A stretch of DNA of 64,000 bases, from contig NZ_VMKN01000002.1 in the NCBI RefSeq assembly GCF_007483685.1, positions 521,452 through 585,451 on the forward strand, written 5' to 3'. The stretch comes from Litoribacter populi. Its GTDB lineage: Bacteria > Bacteroidota > Bacteroidia > Cytophagales > Cyclobacteriaceae. Shown here piece after piece: positions 15,906 through 24,513 of the stretch; position 1 is the stretch's first letter; every line of letters begins with the position of its first letter. Under the pieces are notes generated by a model that saw only the letters and a list, made by a program, of their open reading frames with translations, had not been told where the DNA came from and did no database searches. The translations under genes and the position numbers were made by a program.

Positions 15906-17789
15906 ATGCAGGAAAAAGGCACCATCTCGATCCATACCGAGAATATTTTCCCGATCATCAAGAAATTTTTATACTCAGACAATGAGATTTTCCTTAGAGA
16001 GTTGGTTTCCAACTCCGTGGATGCTACCCAAAAAATCAAACGTTTAGCGACATTAGGTCAGTATTCCGGCGATTTGGGTGACATCACCGTAGAGGTAAGT
16101 TTTGACAAGGAAAAAAAGACCATCACCATCTCCGACAAAGGTCTAGGTATGACTGCCGAGGAGATCAAAAAGTACATCAACCAGATTGCTTTCTCCGGTG
16201 CGGCTGAATTTGTGGAAAAATTCAAAGACGCCAAAGACGCCAACGAAATCATCGGTAAATTTGGCCTTGGGTTCTATTCTGCCTTTATGGTAGCCCACAC
16301 CGTGGAGATCAATACTCTTTCCTATCAGGAAGGTGCCGAAGCGGCCAGATGGACTTGCGACGGTAGCACTGAATTTGAAATTTCCAAAGGCGACAGAACA
16401 GAAAGAGGAACCGATATCATCCTTCACATCAATGAGGAGTCAGAAGAGTTCTTGGACAAATGGAAGCTACAGGGTATCCTCGACAAATACTGCAAGTTCC
16501 TTCCTGTACCGATTAAGTTCGAAACCAAAACCGAATCTGTAGAAGACGGTAAGGACGAGAAAGGTGAAACCAAGTACAAATCAGTTGAGGTAGACAACAT
16601 CATCAACACCACTGACCCTATCTGGACCAAGTCACCTAACGAGCTGAAGGATGAAGACTACCTTGCTTTCTACAAGGAGCTTTACCCAATGAGTGAAGAT
16701 CCGCTTTTCTGGATCCATCTTAATGTAGACTATCCTTTCAACCTAACAGGGGTACTTTATTTCCCTAAGGTGAAAAACGAATTCGAACTTCAGAAAAATA
16801 AGATCAAGCTTTTCAGTCGCCAGGTATTCATCACCGACGAGGTGAAGGACATTGTGCCTGAATTCCTGATGTTGCTGCATGGAGTGATCGACTCTCCAGA
16901 TATTCCATTGAACGTTTCCAGAAGCTTCCTGCAGGCTGACAGCAACGTGAAGAAGATCAACAACTACATCACCAAGAAGGTAGCTGACAAACTTGCAGAG
17001 CTTTACAAAAAAGACCGTAAGGCCTATGAGGAAAAGTGGAATGACATCGGACTTTTCGTGAAGTATGGTATGATTTCCGAGGAGAAATTCTACGAAAAAG
17101 GGAAAGACTTCGCTTTGTTGAAAAACACCAAAGACGAATACTTCACTTTGGAGGAGTATAAGGAAAAAGTAAAGGTTGCGCAGACAGACAAAGACGACAA
17201 CGTCATATACCTATATGCGACCGATGCTGAAAAGCAGGATACTTTCATCCAGTCAGCCAACAAGAAGGACTATGATGTATTGGTGCTTGACTCCCCTATC
17301 GACAGCCACTTCATCAACCAACTTGAGCAGAAGCTAGAGAAAACAAACCTCAAGCGAGTAGATGCGGATGTTGCTGACAAACTCATCAACAAAGACCAAA
17401 CCTTCAGCAACGTGCTGACCGAAGAGCAGTCCACTAAGGTGAAAGAGATCTTCGAAAAGGCGATCAACAACACCAACTTCTCCGTAGAAGTGGAGGGCTT
17501 CAACCCTGAGGAACTTCCGGTAACCATCACCATGGAAGAATTCATGAGAAGAATGAAGGACATGGCACAGACAGGTGGCGGAATGGGCTTCTATGGCTCA
17601 TTGCCTGACCACTACAAGATTGCCGTCAATGGTAACCACAAAGTGGTCGACAAGATCCTCAAAGCAGAAAACGAAGAGGCTCAAACCCAAATCGCCAAGC
17701 AAGCAGTCGATCTAGCCATGCTATCTCAAGGCATGCTCAAAGGCAAGGATTTGACCGAGTTTGTGAAGAGGAGCGTTAACCTGATTTAA
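15906..17789 (+). CDS. htpG: HSP90 family chaperone HtpG
   Basis: A 627-residue ATP-dependent cytosolic chaperone. The GHKL ATPase domain shows SDNEIFLRELVSNSVDA near residue 24, DKGLGMT near 78 and GKFGLGFYSAFMVA near 114, which are the ATP-binding loops. The middle domain contains the conserved catalytic arginine segment LNVSRSFLQ near 338. A C-terminal dimerisation region ends without the eukaryotic MEEVD tail. Length is typical of bacterial HtpG (about 620-630). Codon use looks strongly biased, as expected for an abundant protein. It stands alone with a long upstream region and a terminator. Confidence 0.96.
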   Translation: MQEKGTISIHTENIFPIIKKFLYSDNEIFLRELVSNSVDATQKIKRLATLGQYSGDLGDITVEVSFDKEKKTITISDKGLGMTAEEIKKYINQIAFSGAAEFVEKFKDAKDANEIIGKFGLGFYSAFMVAHTVEINTLSYQEGAEAARWTCDGSTEFEISKGDRTERGTDIILHINEESEEFLDKWKLQGILDKYCKFLPVPIKFETKTESVEDGKDEKGETKYKSVEVDNIINTTDPIWTKSPNELKDEDYLAFYKELYPMSEDPLFWIHLNVDYPFNLTGVLYFPKVKNEFELQKNKIKLFSRQVFITDEVKDIVPEFLMLLHGVIDSPDIPLNVSRSFLQADSNVKKINNYITKKVADKLAELYKKDRKAYEEKWNDIGLFVKYGMISEEKFYEKGKDFALLKNTKDEYFTLEEYKEKVKVAQTDKDDNVIYLYATDAEKQDTFIQSANKKDYDVLVLDSPIDSHFINQLEQKLEKTNLKRVDADVADKLINKDQTFSNVLTEEQSTKVKEIFEKAINNTNFSVEVEGFNPEELPVTITMEEFMRRMKDMAQTGGGMGFYGSLPDHYKIAVNGNHKVVDKILKAENEEAQTQIAKQAVDLAMLSQGMLKGKDLTEFVKRSVNLI

Positions 17790-17812
17790 AGATCATAGTT
17801 TTATAAAAACAT

Positions 17813-17843
17813 AAAGCCTCACCGATATGGTGGGGCTTTTTTG
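17813..17843 (+). terminator. Terminator of htpG
   Basis: AAAGCCTCACC (17813-17823) pairs with GGTGGGGCTTT (17829-17839, one G-T pair) around GATAT and is followed by TTTTGTTG. Confidence 0.88.
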
Positions 17844-17852
17844 TTGTAAAAA

Positions 17853-17893
17853 CTCTGCGAAACTCAATCTACATTCAACTCTGTGTCCTTTTT
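17853..17893 (-). repeat. GGACACAGAG...CGCAGAG repeat downstream of the ABC1 kinase gene
   Basis: On the minus strand, 13 nt after the kinase stop codon, AAAAGGACACAGAGTTGAAT is followed by a partial second unit GAGTTTCGCAGAG. It is related to 14094-14141 and 20531-20584. Confidence 0.55.
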
Positions 17894-17906
17894 ATTCCCC
17901 TCACTA

Positions 17907-19571
17907 CTATTTATCAAAATGATCATGATGGATCAATATCTGATATATCAAATAAAAACCTATACAAGCACCAGTCAAAAATAAAATAATAGCCAGCCCA
18001 GGGTACCCCAAGATCGTCCATTCCGTTGGTATTTGAACAAGCATAGCCGCGCCGATAATCATAGCCGCCACTATAAGGCCCAAGGTGATCCTGTTGGCCA
18101 CCTTTTCAAAAGCATCCGTAAAACGCCTTTCATCAATGGCGTCGATTTTTATCTTCAACTCATTGTCGGCTAACTTCTGCGTGATTTTGTCGAGGCGCTG
18201 AGGCACATTTTCCAATAGCCCCTTTGCGTCAAGCAGCATCTCAAGGAAATTACCTGGCCTCAACTCCTTCCACATCATTTTCTGCATGAGGTTTTCAACG
18301 TAATCCCTCACCGTTTTTTGAAGGTCATATTCAGGAGTCAACACTGCGACGATTTGATCCATGTTCAGCAAGATTTTCCCAAGGATATTCAATTCCACCG
18401 GTATATGTATTCCTGACTGGGCAGCTACCCGGTTGATATGGATCAACAGACGCCCGGTCTGCATATCGGTGGCCTTGGCATGCTCACCTTCCTGAACAAG
18501 GCGGAGTATGTTTTTTCTAAAAACATGCACATCGGCCTCGTTCTCCTCATACTCACTCATGTCAAGCAGAATATTTGCCACCTTGTCACCTTCATAGTCA
18601 CTCAAGGCAATCATCAAACGCATGATTTTTTCTTGCAAGTTATGAGAAAAATGAGCCACCATACCCAGGTCCATCAGAGCAAGCTTTTTATCCTGGGTTA
18701 TGTGAATATTACCAGGATGGGGATCGGCATGAACAAAACCATCCACAATACATTGCTTCAGATAGGCATGTACCAAGTCGTCGACCATGGGTTTGTAATC
18801 CGTATCTGTCCGACTATACCCTGAGACTTTCGTGACTTTCTTGCCTTCGACCAACTCCATGGTTAATACCTTACTACTGCAAAAGGAAGAGATGGGTGCA
18901 GGCACAAACAGATGCTCAAATTCCTTAATATTTTTCTTTAAAGAAAGTAGGTTTTGGGCTTCCGTGGTATAATCCAGTTCCTTTAGAAGGATATAACGAA
19001 GTTCTTCTATGACCTCATCCACGGCAAACTTTTTGGCTGAATCGGTATATTTAACCGCCAGCTTGGACATCTCAAACAAGGCATCCAAATCTTCCACAAA
19101 ACGCTTCCGGATACCTGGTCTCTGAATTTTCACAGCTACTTGCTGCCCAGAATGCATCACCGCCAAATGCACCTGCCCAATGGAAGCACTTGCCATAGGT
19201 TCTTTGGTAAACTGTTTAAAAGCTTTGGAAACACTCACCCCAATCTCCTCGTGAAAGATACCCTCCACCTCCTGATACGGAATTTCATCAACATCATCTT
19301 GCAGATGGGCAAGTTCCTTCAGGTAGGCATCAGGCAACAGGTCAGGGCGAGTGGAAAGCAATTGACCCAGCTTTACATAGGTAGGCCCCATCTTCTTCAA
19401 GTCCTCGGCAAATTCCTTGGGTTCTGAAGCCTCATGTTCCTCATCTTCTTCCTGAACCTCGGAGTCAACAACGGAGGCAGAGCCTTGTGCAAACACATCA
19501 CTGTTCCAGTATTTGTATATAAATCCAAAAAACCGGACATACTTTTCGTAATTGTCTGGCAATAGTCCCAT
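17907..19571 (-). CDS. ABC1/AarF/UbiB family atypical kinase
   Basis: A 554-residue protein-kinase-like membrane protein. Family motifs are KMGPTYVKLGQLLSTRPDL (the KxGQ motif, near 65), EPMASASIGQVHLA (Ala-rich loop), VAVKIQRPG (ATP-site lysine), HADPHPGNIH (catalytic loop, near 285) and ALMDLGM (metal-binding Asp). Two hydrophobic helices near the C-terminus (about 500-520 and 525-548) anchor it, as in UbiB. The family is needed for ubiquinone synthesis in proteobacteria. Bacteroidota use menaquinone, so the role here is uncertain and may concern lipid or quinone handling. It is monocistronic. Confidence 0.9.
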   Translation of the reverse strand: MGLLPDNYEKYVRFFGFIYKYWNSDVFAQGSASVVDSEVQEEDEEHEASEPKEFAEDLKKMGPTYVKLGQLLSTRPDLLPDAYLKELAHLQDDVDEIPYQEVEGIFHEEIGVSVSKAFKQFTKEPMASASIGQVHLAVMHSGQQVAVKIQRPGIRKRFVEDLDALFEMSKLAVKYTDSAKKFAVDEVIEELRYILLKELDYTTEAQNLLSLKKNIKEFEHLFVPAPISSFCSSKVLTMELVEGKKVTKVSGYSRTDTDYKPMVDDLVHAYLKQCIVDGFVHADPHPGNIHITQDKKLALMDLGMVAHFSHNLQEKIMRLMIALSDYEGDKVANILLDMSEYEENEADVHVFRKNILRLVQEGEHAKATDMQTGRLLIHINRVAAQSGIHIPVELNILGKILLNMDQIVAVLTPEYDLQKTVRDYVENLMQKMMWKELRPGNFLEMLLDAKGLLENVPQRLDKITQKLADNELKIKIDAIDERRFTDAFEKVANRITLGLIVAAMIIGAAMLVQIPTEWTILGYPGLAIILFLTGACIGFYLIYQILIHHDHFDK

Positions 19572-19740
19572 AGCATGATAGTGGTTAGTATAAAAAACTT
19601 AAAATGTGAGCAATCACCTATTTATAAGCAATACCCTTTCCAAAATTGTCAGCCAAACAAAAAATAGCCACGGATAAAGAAAAAATGCTGCTATTTACCT
19701 TACATTTTAATGTAATGAGTGGTTTTAATCAACCAACACA

Positions 19741-20427
19741 TTATTCAAAGTAATACCTAATACCGATTCCAGGTTGTAACATACTAAAAGGCGAGCGAAT
19801 GGTTTGCATTTGTAATTCCCCATTGGTATCATATGTGGAATTCGACCTGGTAAGGTATTCCATCTCCCCCGTATTTAGGTAATGTAGGCTTAGCTCAAGA
19901 AAAAGGTTTTTTCGAAAGGCAGGCACCACGACTCCTCCGCCAAATTGATACATAAAAGACCAGTCGTAAACCTCAGTTCCCGAGGCAATAGGATCTGCCA
20001 AGCGGTTTTCTCTGACCCTAGATCGGGTATAGGTATGAATTAGACCCACCTGTGCTTCCAAAAACGGCCTGAATCCGATATTTAAGTCTGGAATATATCT
20101 GGCTACACCGTTGAGGTTAACCATATTGTTGTTTCTTCTGATTCGGAAATTCTGATTGACCCCTTGCATCACATTCCTACTTCGTGTCATCTGGGTTCCG
20201 TATCGGCCATAACCAAAAGTAGCACCTACTTCAAATGGCGAATTGGGAATCCCGTACATACCATTTAGCTTTACCTGTGGCAATACAACGTTGCCGGCCT
20301 CTTCATGAAATTCCCCAATTGCGAAACCAGACTTCACCTGAATAGCACCTGAAAACTCCTGAGCTTTAACCGAGTGAGAAGAAATTATTAGAACCAAAAT
20401 GACGAAATACAATCTGAAGTTTCTCAT
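19741..20427 (-). CDS. Outer-membrane beta-barrel protein, unknown role
   Basis: A 228-residue protein with a signal peptide (NFRLYFVILVLIISSHSVKAQ). The rest is alternating polar and hydrophobic strands with many aromatic and glycine residues, ending in GIGIRYYFE. A terminal aromatic-rich strand of this kind is the usual BAM signal of outer-membrane proteins. It looks like a small eight-stranded barrel of the OmpW/opacity type. I do not recognise a specific family. No partner gene is evident; the neighbours lie 170-180 bp away on both sides. Confidence 0.7.
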   Translation of the reverse strand: MRNFRLYFVILVLIISSHSVKAQEFSGAIQVKSGFAIGEFHEEAGNVVLPQVKLNGMYGIPNSPFEVGATFGYGRYGTQMTRSRNVMQGVNQNFRIRRNNNMVNLNGVARYIPDLNIGFRPFLEAQVGLIHTYTRSRVRENRLADPIASGTEVYDWSFMYQFGGGVVVPAFRKNLFLELSLHYLNTGEMEYLTRSNSTYDTNGELQMQTIRSPFSMLQPGIGIRYYFE

Positions 20428-20530
20428 AAATTGCTTTTAGAGACAAAAGAATCAACTACTTTTTTAAACGGGCAAAAATCCGATAGGTTGACTAAATTTA
20501 TTCCTTAATTGAAATCTAGTTAATCCGCGA

Positions 20531-20606
20531 AGAGGCCTATGCGAAACTCATTTTAAAACTCCGAGCAACTCTGCGTCCCCTTTAATACCCCGTCTTCCTT
20601 CTCCCC
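20531..20606 (-). repeat. Purine-rich array directly after the HMA-AraC gene
   Basis: From the base after the TGA (20607-20609) the minus strand reads GGGGAGAAGGAAGACGGGG. A GGGGACGCAGAGTTGCTCGG unit and GAGTTTCGCATAGG follow, ending about 20531, with another GCGG half-unit beyond. The second part is the GGACACAGAG-type repeat seen after hmgA and the ABC1 kinase gene. Confidence 0.6.
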
Positions 20607-21170
20607 TCACACCTCATCCATTCCCTTTCTCGGCTTGTCCTTCAGCTTCTTATATTCCGAAGGAGTCATGCCTGTCACCTTCTTAAACTGCGTGGAAAGA
20701 TGCTGTACACTGCTGTAACCGAGTTTCCAGGCCATTTCGCTCAGCGTAAGTTCTTGGTAAAAAAGCAGCTCCTTGGCCTTCTCGATTTTTAAATGGATAA
20801 AATATTTCTCAATCGTCATTCCCTGCAGACTGCTGAAAAGGTTGCTCAGCCGGCTATAATCCTCAGCCAGATGCTCCTTGATCATCCCCGAAAGATTAAA
20901 ATCATCATCCACCTTTTCTTGCTGCAATTGCTCTTGAAGCAGATTTTTGATCTTTTCGATCTTCTGCACGTCTTTGTCCTTCAGTACATCAAACCCCAAA
21001 GTCCTGAGACCCTCCTCCAGTTCTCTGGCCTTTCCTTCGTTCAAAGGCCCATAGATTATGGCCTTCCCTAGTTCCACCTTTTCAAACCCAATATCCAATT
21101 TTGCCAAAACCTCCTCCACCGCCATGATGCAACGCGGGCAAACCATATTCTTAATAAAAATTTCAGTCAT
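20607..21170 (-). CDS. HMA-like domain fused to AraC-type DNA-binding domain
   Basis: A 187-residue regulator. Residues 1-63 look like a heavy-metal-associated fold, with the metal site MVCPRC at 9-14 (the classic M-x-C-x-x-C loop) and HMA-like alternation of strands and helices. Residues about 95-180 form an AraC/XylS double helix-turn-helix ending LGYSSVQHLSTQFKKVTGMTPSEYKKLK, the most conserved part of the family. The fusion suggests a transcription factor that senses copper, zinc or another soft metal directly. Target genes are unknown, and no copper exporter is adjacent. It is divergent from the E1 dehydrogenase gene, with about 210 bp between them. Confidence 0.85.
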   Translation of the reverse strand: MTEIFIKNMVCPRCIMAVEEVLAKLDIGFEKVELGKAIIYGPLNEGKARELEEGLRTLGFDVLKDKDVQKIEKIKNLLQEQLQQEKVDDDFNLSGMIKEHLAEDYSRLSNLFSSLQGMTIEKYFIHLKIEKAKELLFYQELTLSEMAWKLGYSSVQHLSTQFKKVTGMTPSEYKKLKDKPRKGMDEV

Positions 21171-21324
21171 ATCATTCCAACATTGTCCATGAAATTATAA
21201 GTTCTAAAATTCGGTCTTTTTTCCCAAAACCCCTTACCGTCGGTTCTTTTTTCGGTTAAAACTCAAAATACCAAATTTTACATTCACACTCAAAAGTACA
21301 GCTCATTACACCCAGTTTTCCATG

Positions 21325-21354
21325 TTTGCTTTCAGATAATTAAGGCTTAATTTG
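21325..21354 (+). promoter_or_regulatory. Putative promoter of the E1 dehydrogenase gene
   Basis: TTTG at 21325-21328 is separated by 18 nt from TTAATTTG at 21347-21354, one mismatch from TAnnTTTG. It ends 29 bp before the ATG. Confidence 0.45.
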
Positions 21355-21383
21355 GTATCGTCATTAACACTTAAACACTACCC

Positions 21384-23387
21384 ATGGATCAAGAAACTTT
21401 ATCGCCTGCGATTACTTTTGACCGAAAAGACTATTCCAACGAAACTCTCATCCAGCTATATGAATCCCTGCTCATGCCGAGAAGGATTGAGGAAAAAATG
21501 CTCATCCTGCTGCGCCAAGGCAAAATATCCAAATGGTTTAGCGGTTGGGGACAGGAGGCAATTTCCATCGGCGCGGTGAATGCACTGAAGGATGACGAAT
21601 ATATTCTCCCCATGCATAGAAATTTGGGCATTTTCACTGGCCGCAAGCTCCCACTTGAAAAGCTCTTCGCCCAGTTTCAAGGCAAAAAATCAGGTTTCAC
21701 CAAAGGGCGGGACCGTTCCTTTCATTTTGGCACTAATGAACACCATATCGTAGGCATGATCTCTCACTTAGGTCCCCAGTTGGCAATTGCTGATGGGATT
21801 GCCTTGGCCAACAAGCTTTCGAGTGAGCAGCAGGTTACCTTGGTTTTTACAGGGGACGGTGCCAGTTCAGAAGGTGATTTTCATGAAGGACTGAATGTGG
21901 CAGCCGTGTGGCAGTTGCCGGTGATTTTCATGGTAGAACATAATGGCTACGGACTTTCTACTCCCAGTGAGGAGCAGTTTAGATTCAAAAACTTTGTGGA
22001 CAAAGGTCCTGGGTACGGCATGGAAACCGTCAAAATAGACGGCAACAATGTGCTGGAGGTGTTTGACACCATCAAGCGACTGGCAGAGGATATCCGAAAA
22101 AATCCCCGTCCGGTATTGGTGGAAGCCATGACCTTCAGAATGCGCGGCCATGAGGAGGCATCCGGCACCAAGTATGTCCCCCAACACTTGTTTGATATTT
22201 GGGTAAAAAAAGACCCAGTAACCAATTTTGAAAAATACCTCATGGATGCCGGTATCCTAACTAAGGATAACTGGGAGGCCATAAACAAACGCATAAAAGA
22301 GCAAATTAACCAGGGACTAGAAGTAGCTTTCGGTGAAGACGCTATAGAGGCCGACACAGAGGAGGAAATGGCGGACATGTTCCTTCCATACCAGCAGGAA
22401 GTGATTTTCCCAAAATCAAAAAAGCAAACAGAGCGACGTTTTGTCGATGCCATCAGCGATGCCTTGCGTCAAAGCATGGAGAAATATCCCAATCTCGTTT
22501 TGATGGGTCAAGACATTAGCACCTATGGTGGGGTGTTCAAAATCACTGACGGATTTCTGGACAAGTTCGGAAATGGTAGAGTCAGAAATACACCATTGTG
22601 CGAAAGTGCCATCATCGGTACCGCACTGGGGCTTTCCATAAAAGGCTACAAAGCCATGGTGGAAATGCAGTTCGCCGACTTTGTCACCTGCGGGTTTAAC
22701 CAAATTGTCAACAACTTAGCGAAGAGCCATTATCGCTGGGGACAAAATGCGGACGTGGTGGTCAGAATGCCGACAGGTGCAGGAGTTGCTGCCGGTCCGT
22801 TCCACAGCCAATCCAACGAGGCGTGGTTTTTCCATACTCCAGGGTTGAAAATCGTATATCCTTCCAATCCCTACGATGCAAAAGGATTGTTGAACGCCGC
22901 CCTTGAGGAACCGAACCCTTACCTCTTCTTTGAGCATAAAGTTTTGTATAGGTCCATTTCAGAAAGTATTCCAGATGATTATTACACCATCGAAATCGGC
23001 AAGGCCAACTTGGTCGCTAAAGGCGATGAGGTGAGCATCATCACTTATGGGATGGGAGTCCACTGGGCTAAAAAAGCGGTAGAAGAAAGCGGTATCAACG
23101 CTGACATTTTAGATCTACGAACATTGCTTCCATGGGACAAGGCAGCTGTAGCCGAAACGGTCAAGAAGACTGGCAAAGCGATCATTCTTCATGAGGATTG
23201 CATTACTGGAGGAATTGGGGCTGAGCTTTCGGCATGGATAAGCGAGCATTGTTTCGAGTCTTTGGATGCACCTGTAATGAGAGAGGGAAGCTTGGACACT
23301 GCCGTACCTTTTGCTCCAAGTTTGGAAAAGAATTTCCTTCCACAGAGCAGGTTTATGGAAAAACTAAAACATCTTGCAACATATTAA
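21384..23387 (+). CDS. 2-oxo acid dehydrogenase E1, alpha and beta subunits fused
   Basis: A 667-residue thiamine-diphosphate enzyme that decarboxylates branched-chain 2-oxo acids (or pyruvate) and passes the acyl group to the lipoyl E2. The alpha part (about 20-330) has the ThDP motif GDGASSEGDFHEGLN-type near 160 and the EHNGYGLSTP segment. The beta part (about 350-667) begins FVDAISDALRQSMEKYPNLV and contains ESAIIGTALGLSIKGYK. In many bacteria these are two genes; a single fused chain is common in Bacteroidota. The sequence favours the branched-chain (Bkd) type, which would supply iso-fatty-acid primers, but pyruvate cannot be excluded. E2 and E3 genes are not in the window. Confidence 0.9.
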   Translation: MDQETLSPAITFDRKDYSNETLIQLYESLLMPRRIEEKMLILLRQGKISKWFSGWGQEAISIGAVNALKDDEYILPMHRNLGIFTGRKLPLEKLFAQFQGKKSGFTKGRDRSFHFGTNEHHIVGMISHLGPQLAIADGIALANKLSSEQQVTLVFTGDGASSEGDFHEGLNVAAVWQLPVIFMVEHNGYGLSTPSEEQFRFKNFVDKGPGYGMETVKIDGNNVLEVFDTIKRLAEDIRKNPRPVLVEAMTFRMRGHEEASGTKYVPQHLFDIWVKKDPVTNFEKYLMDAGILTKDNWEAINKRIKEQINQGLEVAFGEDAIEADTEEEMADMFLPYQQEVIFPKSKKQTERRFVDAISDALRQSMEKYPNLVLMGQDISTYGGVFKITDGFLDKFGNGRVRNTPLCESAIIGTALGLSIKGYKAMVEMQFADFVTCGFNQIVNNLAKSHYRWGQNADVVVRMPTGAGVAAGPFHSQSNEAWFFHTPGLKIVYPSNPYDAKGLLNAALEEPNPYLFFEHKVLYRSISESIPDDYYTIEIGKANLVAKGDEVSIITYGMGVHWAKKAVEESGINADILDLRTLLPWDKAAVAETVKKTGKAIILHEDCITGGIGAELSAWISEHCFESLDAPVMREGSLDTAVPFAPSLEKNFLPQSRFMEKLKHLATY

Positions 23388-23477
23388 CGTCTAAAGAAGA
23401 GTTTCCCCATTATTAAACGTATACTCTTGGCATAAGAATTGGTGCGAGCTGCCAAGAAAACTAAACAGATTACTTTT

Positions 23478-24170
23478 ATGAAAAAGCGAATTTTATCCCT
23501 CTCCCTTTTGTCAGCCATGGCTATCTCTCTTTTTTCCTGCAACAACAATGAGCAGGATCAATTGGTAGCAAATGTGACCGTCAATGCTAGGGCATTAGCT
23601 GTTAGTGAGTCAGCACCAAACCAGCGAAACATCAACGGAGCTACTTTTGTGACCATGGATGTCGCCATGCGTGATGTGGGACTATTGGAAGAAGGTGACC
23701 AACCCAATGCTGCTAGAACAATAAGCAATGGCCCTCACCATTTCCGATTGATGAGAAATACAGCTCCTCAAACAGAACAAATTGGTTCTGCTCAGATCAG
23801 ACACGGAGAATTTGACAGGCTTGCCTTCAGAATGGACCGAAATCAGGCTTTTGGTGTGGAAGGTAGTGAAGGAACTTCCCTCTTCATTGTAGGAAGTGTT
23901 AACGACACAGACCTTCATATCTATACTACTGCAGAGACAGTATTGAGTGTAGATGCACATGGTGGCCCATACAGTATCACTTCAGAGGAGCAGCTTTTCC
24001 TTAATATAGACATGAATACTTTGTTCACTGGAATCAATTTTAATGATGCGCGAGATGGAAATGGGGACGGCGTAATAGAAATCGAGCCTGATAACCTAGA
24101 TGGCAATTCTGCCCTTTACCAGCAAATTATGGGAAACCTGCAAAGTGCAGTTACCTTCACAAGAGAATAA
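23478..24170 (+). CDS. Putative DUF4382-like lipoprotein
   Basis: A 230-residue predicted lipoprotein: MKKRILSLSLLSAMAISLFSC gives a lipobox with Cys21. The mature part is beta-rich with regular strand lengths and resembles DUF4382-type domains, but I cannot assign it firmly. Near the C-terminus is an EF-hand-like loop, DARDGNGDGVIEIE, with acidic residues spaced for calcium. The ATG at 23478 is chosen over an earlier in-frame codon because the signal peptide begins there. It ends at a strong terminator. Nothing around it points to a function. Confidence 0.6.
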   Translation: MKKRILSLSLLSAMAISLFSCNNNEQDQLVANVTVNARALAVSESAPNQRNINGATFVTMDVAMRDVGLLEEGDQPNAARTISNGPHHFRLMRNTAPQTEQIGSAQIRHGEFDRLAFRMDRNQAFGVEGSEGTSLFIVGSVNDTDLHIYTTAETVLSVDAHGGPYSITSEEQLFLNIDMNTLFTGINFNDARDGNGDGVIEIEPDNLDGNSALYQQIMGNLQSAVTFTRE

Positions 24171-24173
24171 AAC

Positions 24174-24199
24174 AAAAAAAGGCCATAAGGCCTTTTTTT
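24174..24199. terminator. Bidirectional terminator between convergent lipoprotein genes
   Basis: AAAAAAAGGCC (24174-24184) pairs perfectly with GGCCTTTTTTT (24189-24199) around ATAA. It serves the plus-strand gene ending at 24170 and the minus-strand gene ending at 24212. Confidence 0.9.
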
Positions 24200-24211
24200 T
24201 TACTCTGTTTC

Positions 24212-24436
24212 TTAAGGTTCCACCTTCGGAAAGACATCCCCAACCCTATAGTTGTGACCTTCCTCGAAGTAATAAGTATTCCCCACCATGTCTCCGTAAT
24301 TTCGGGTGACAACTTCGTAGTAGACGGTAACTGTCTTGTCGGTGACCACCATTACCTGTCCTACCGGCTTAGTCATGATTTTATTGCCACATCCTGTCAA
24401 TATCGCAAGGGACAGGATTGCAAGCAGCTTTTTCAT
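24212..24436 (-). CDS. Small lipoprotein, unknown function
   Basis: A 74-residue protein beginning MKKLLAILSLAILTGCGNK, a clear lipoprotein signal with lipobox ILTGC. The mature part is about 55 residues with a VTVYYEV strand and an Asn-Tyr-rich segment, probably a small beta domain facing the periplasm. The start at 24436 is preferred to an upstream in-frame ATG at 24466 because it gives a standard signal peptide. I do not recognise the family. Confidence 0.6.
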   Translation of the reverse strand: MKKLLAILSLAILTGCGNKIMTKPVGQVMVVTDKTVTVYYEVVTRNYGDMVGNTYYFEEGHNYRVGDVFPKVEP

Positions 24437-24513
24437 TTTATACAATAGTTGGTCGTTTGCAATCAATTAGCATATCAAAAACCAACCAGTCACCTAAACA
24501 GTTCACATTCAGG

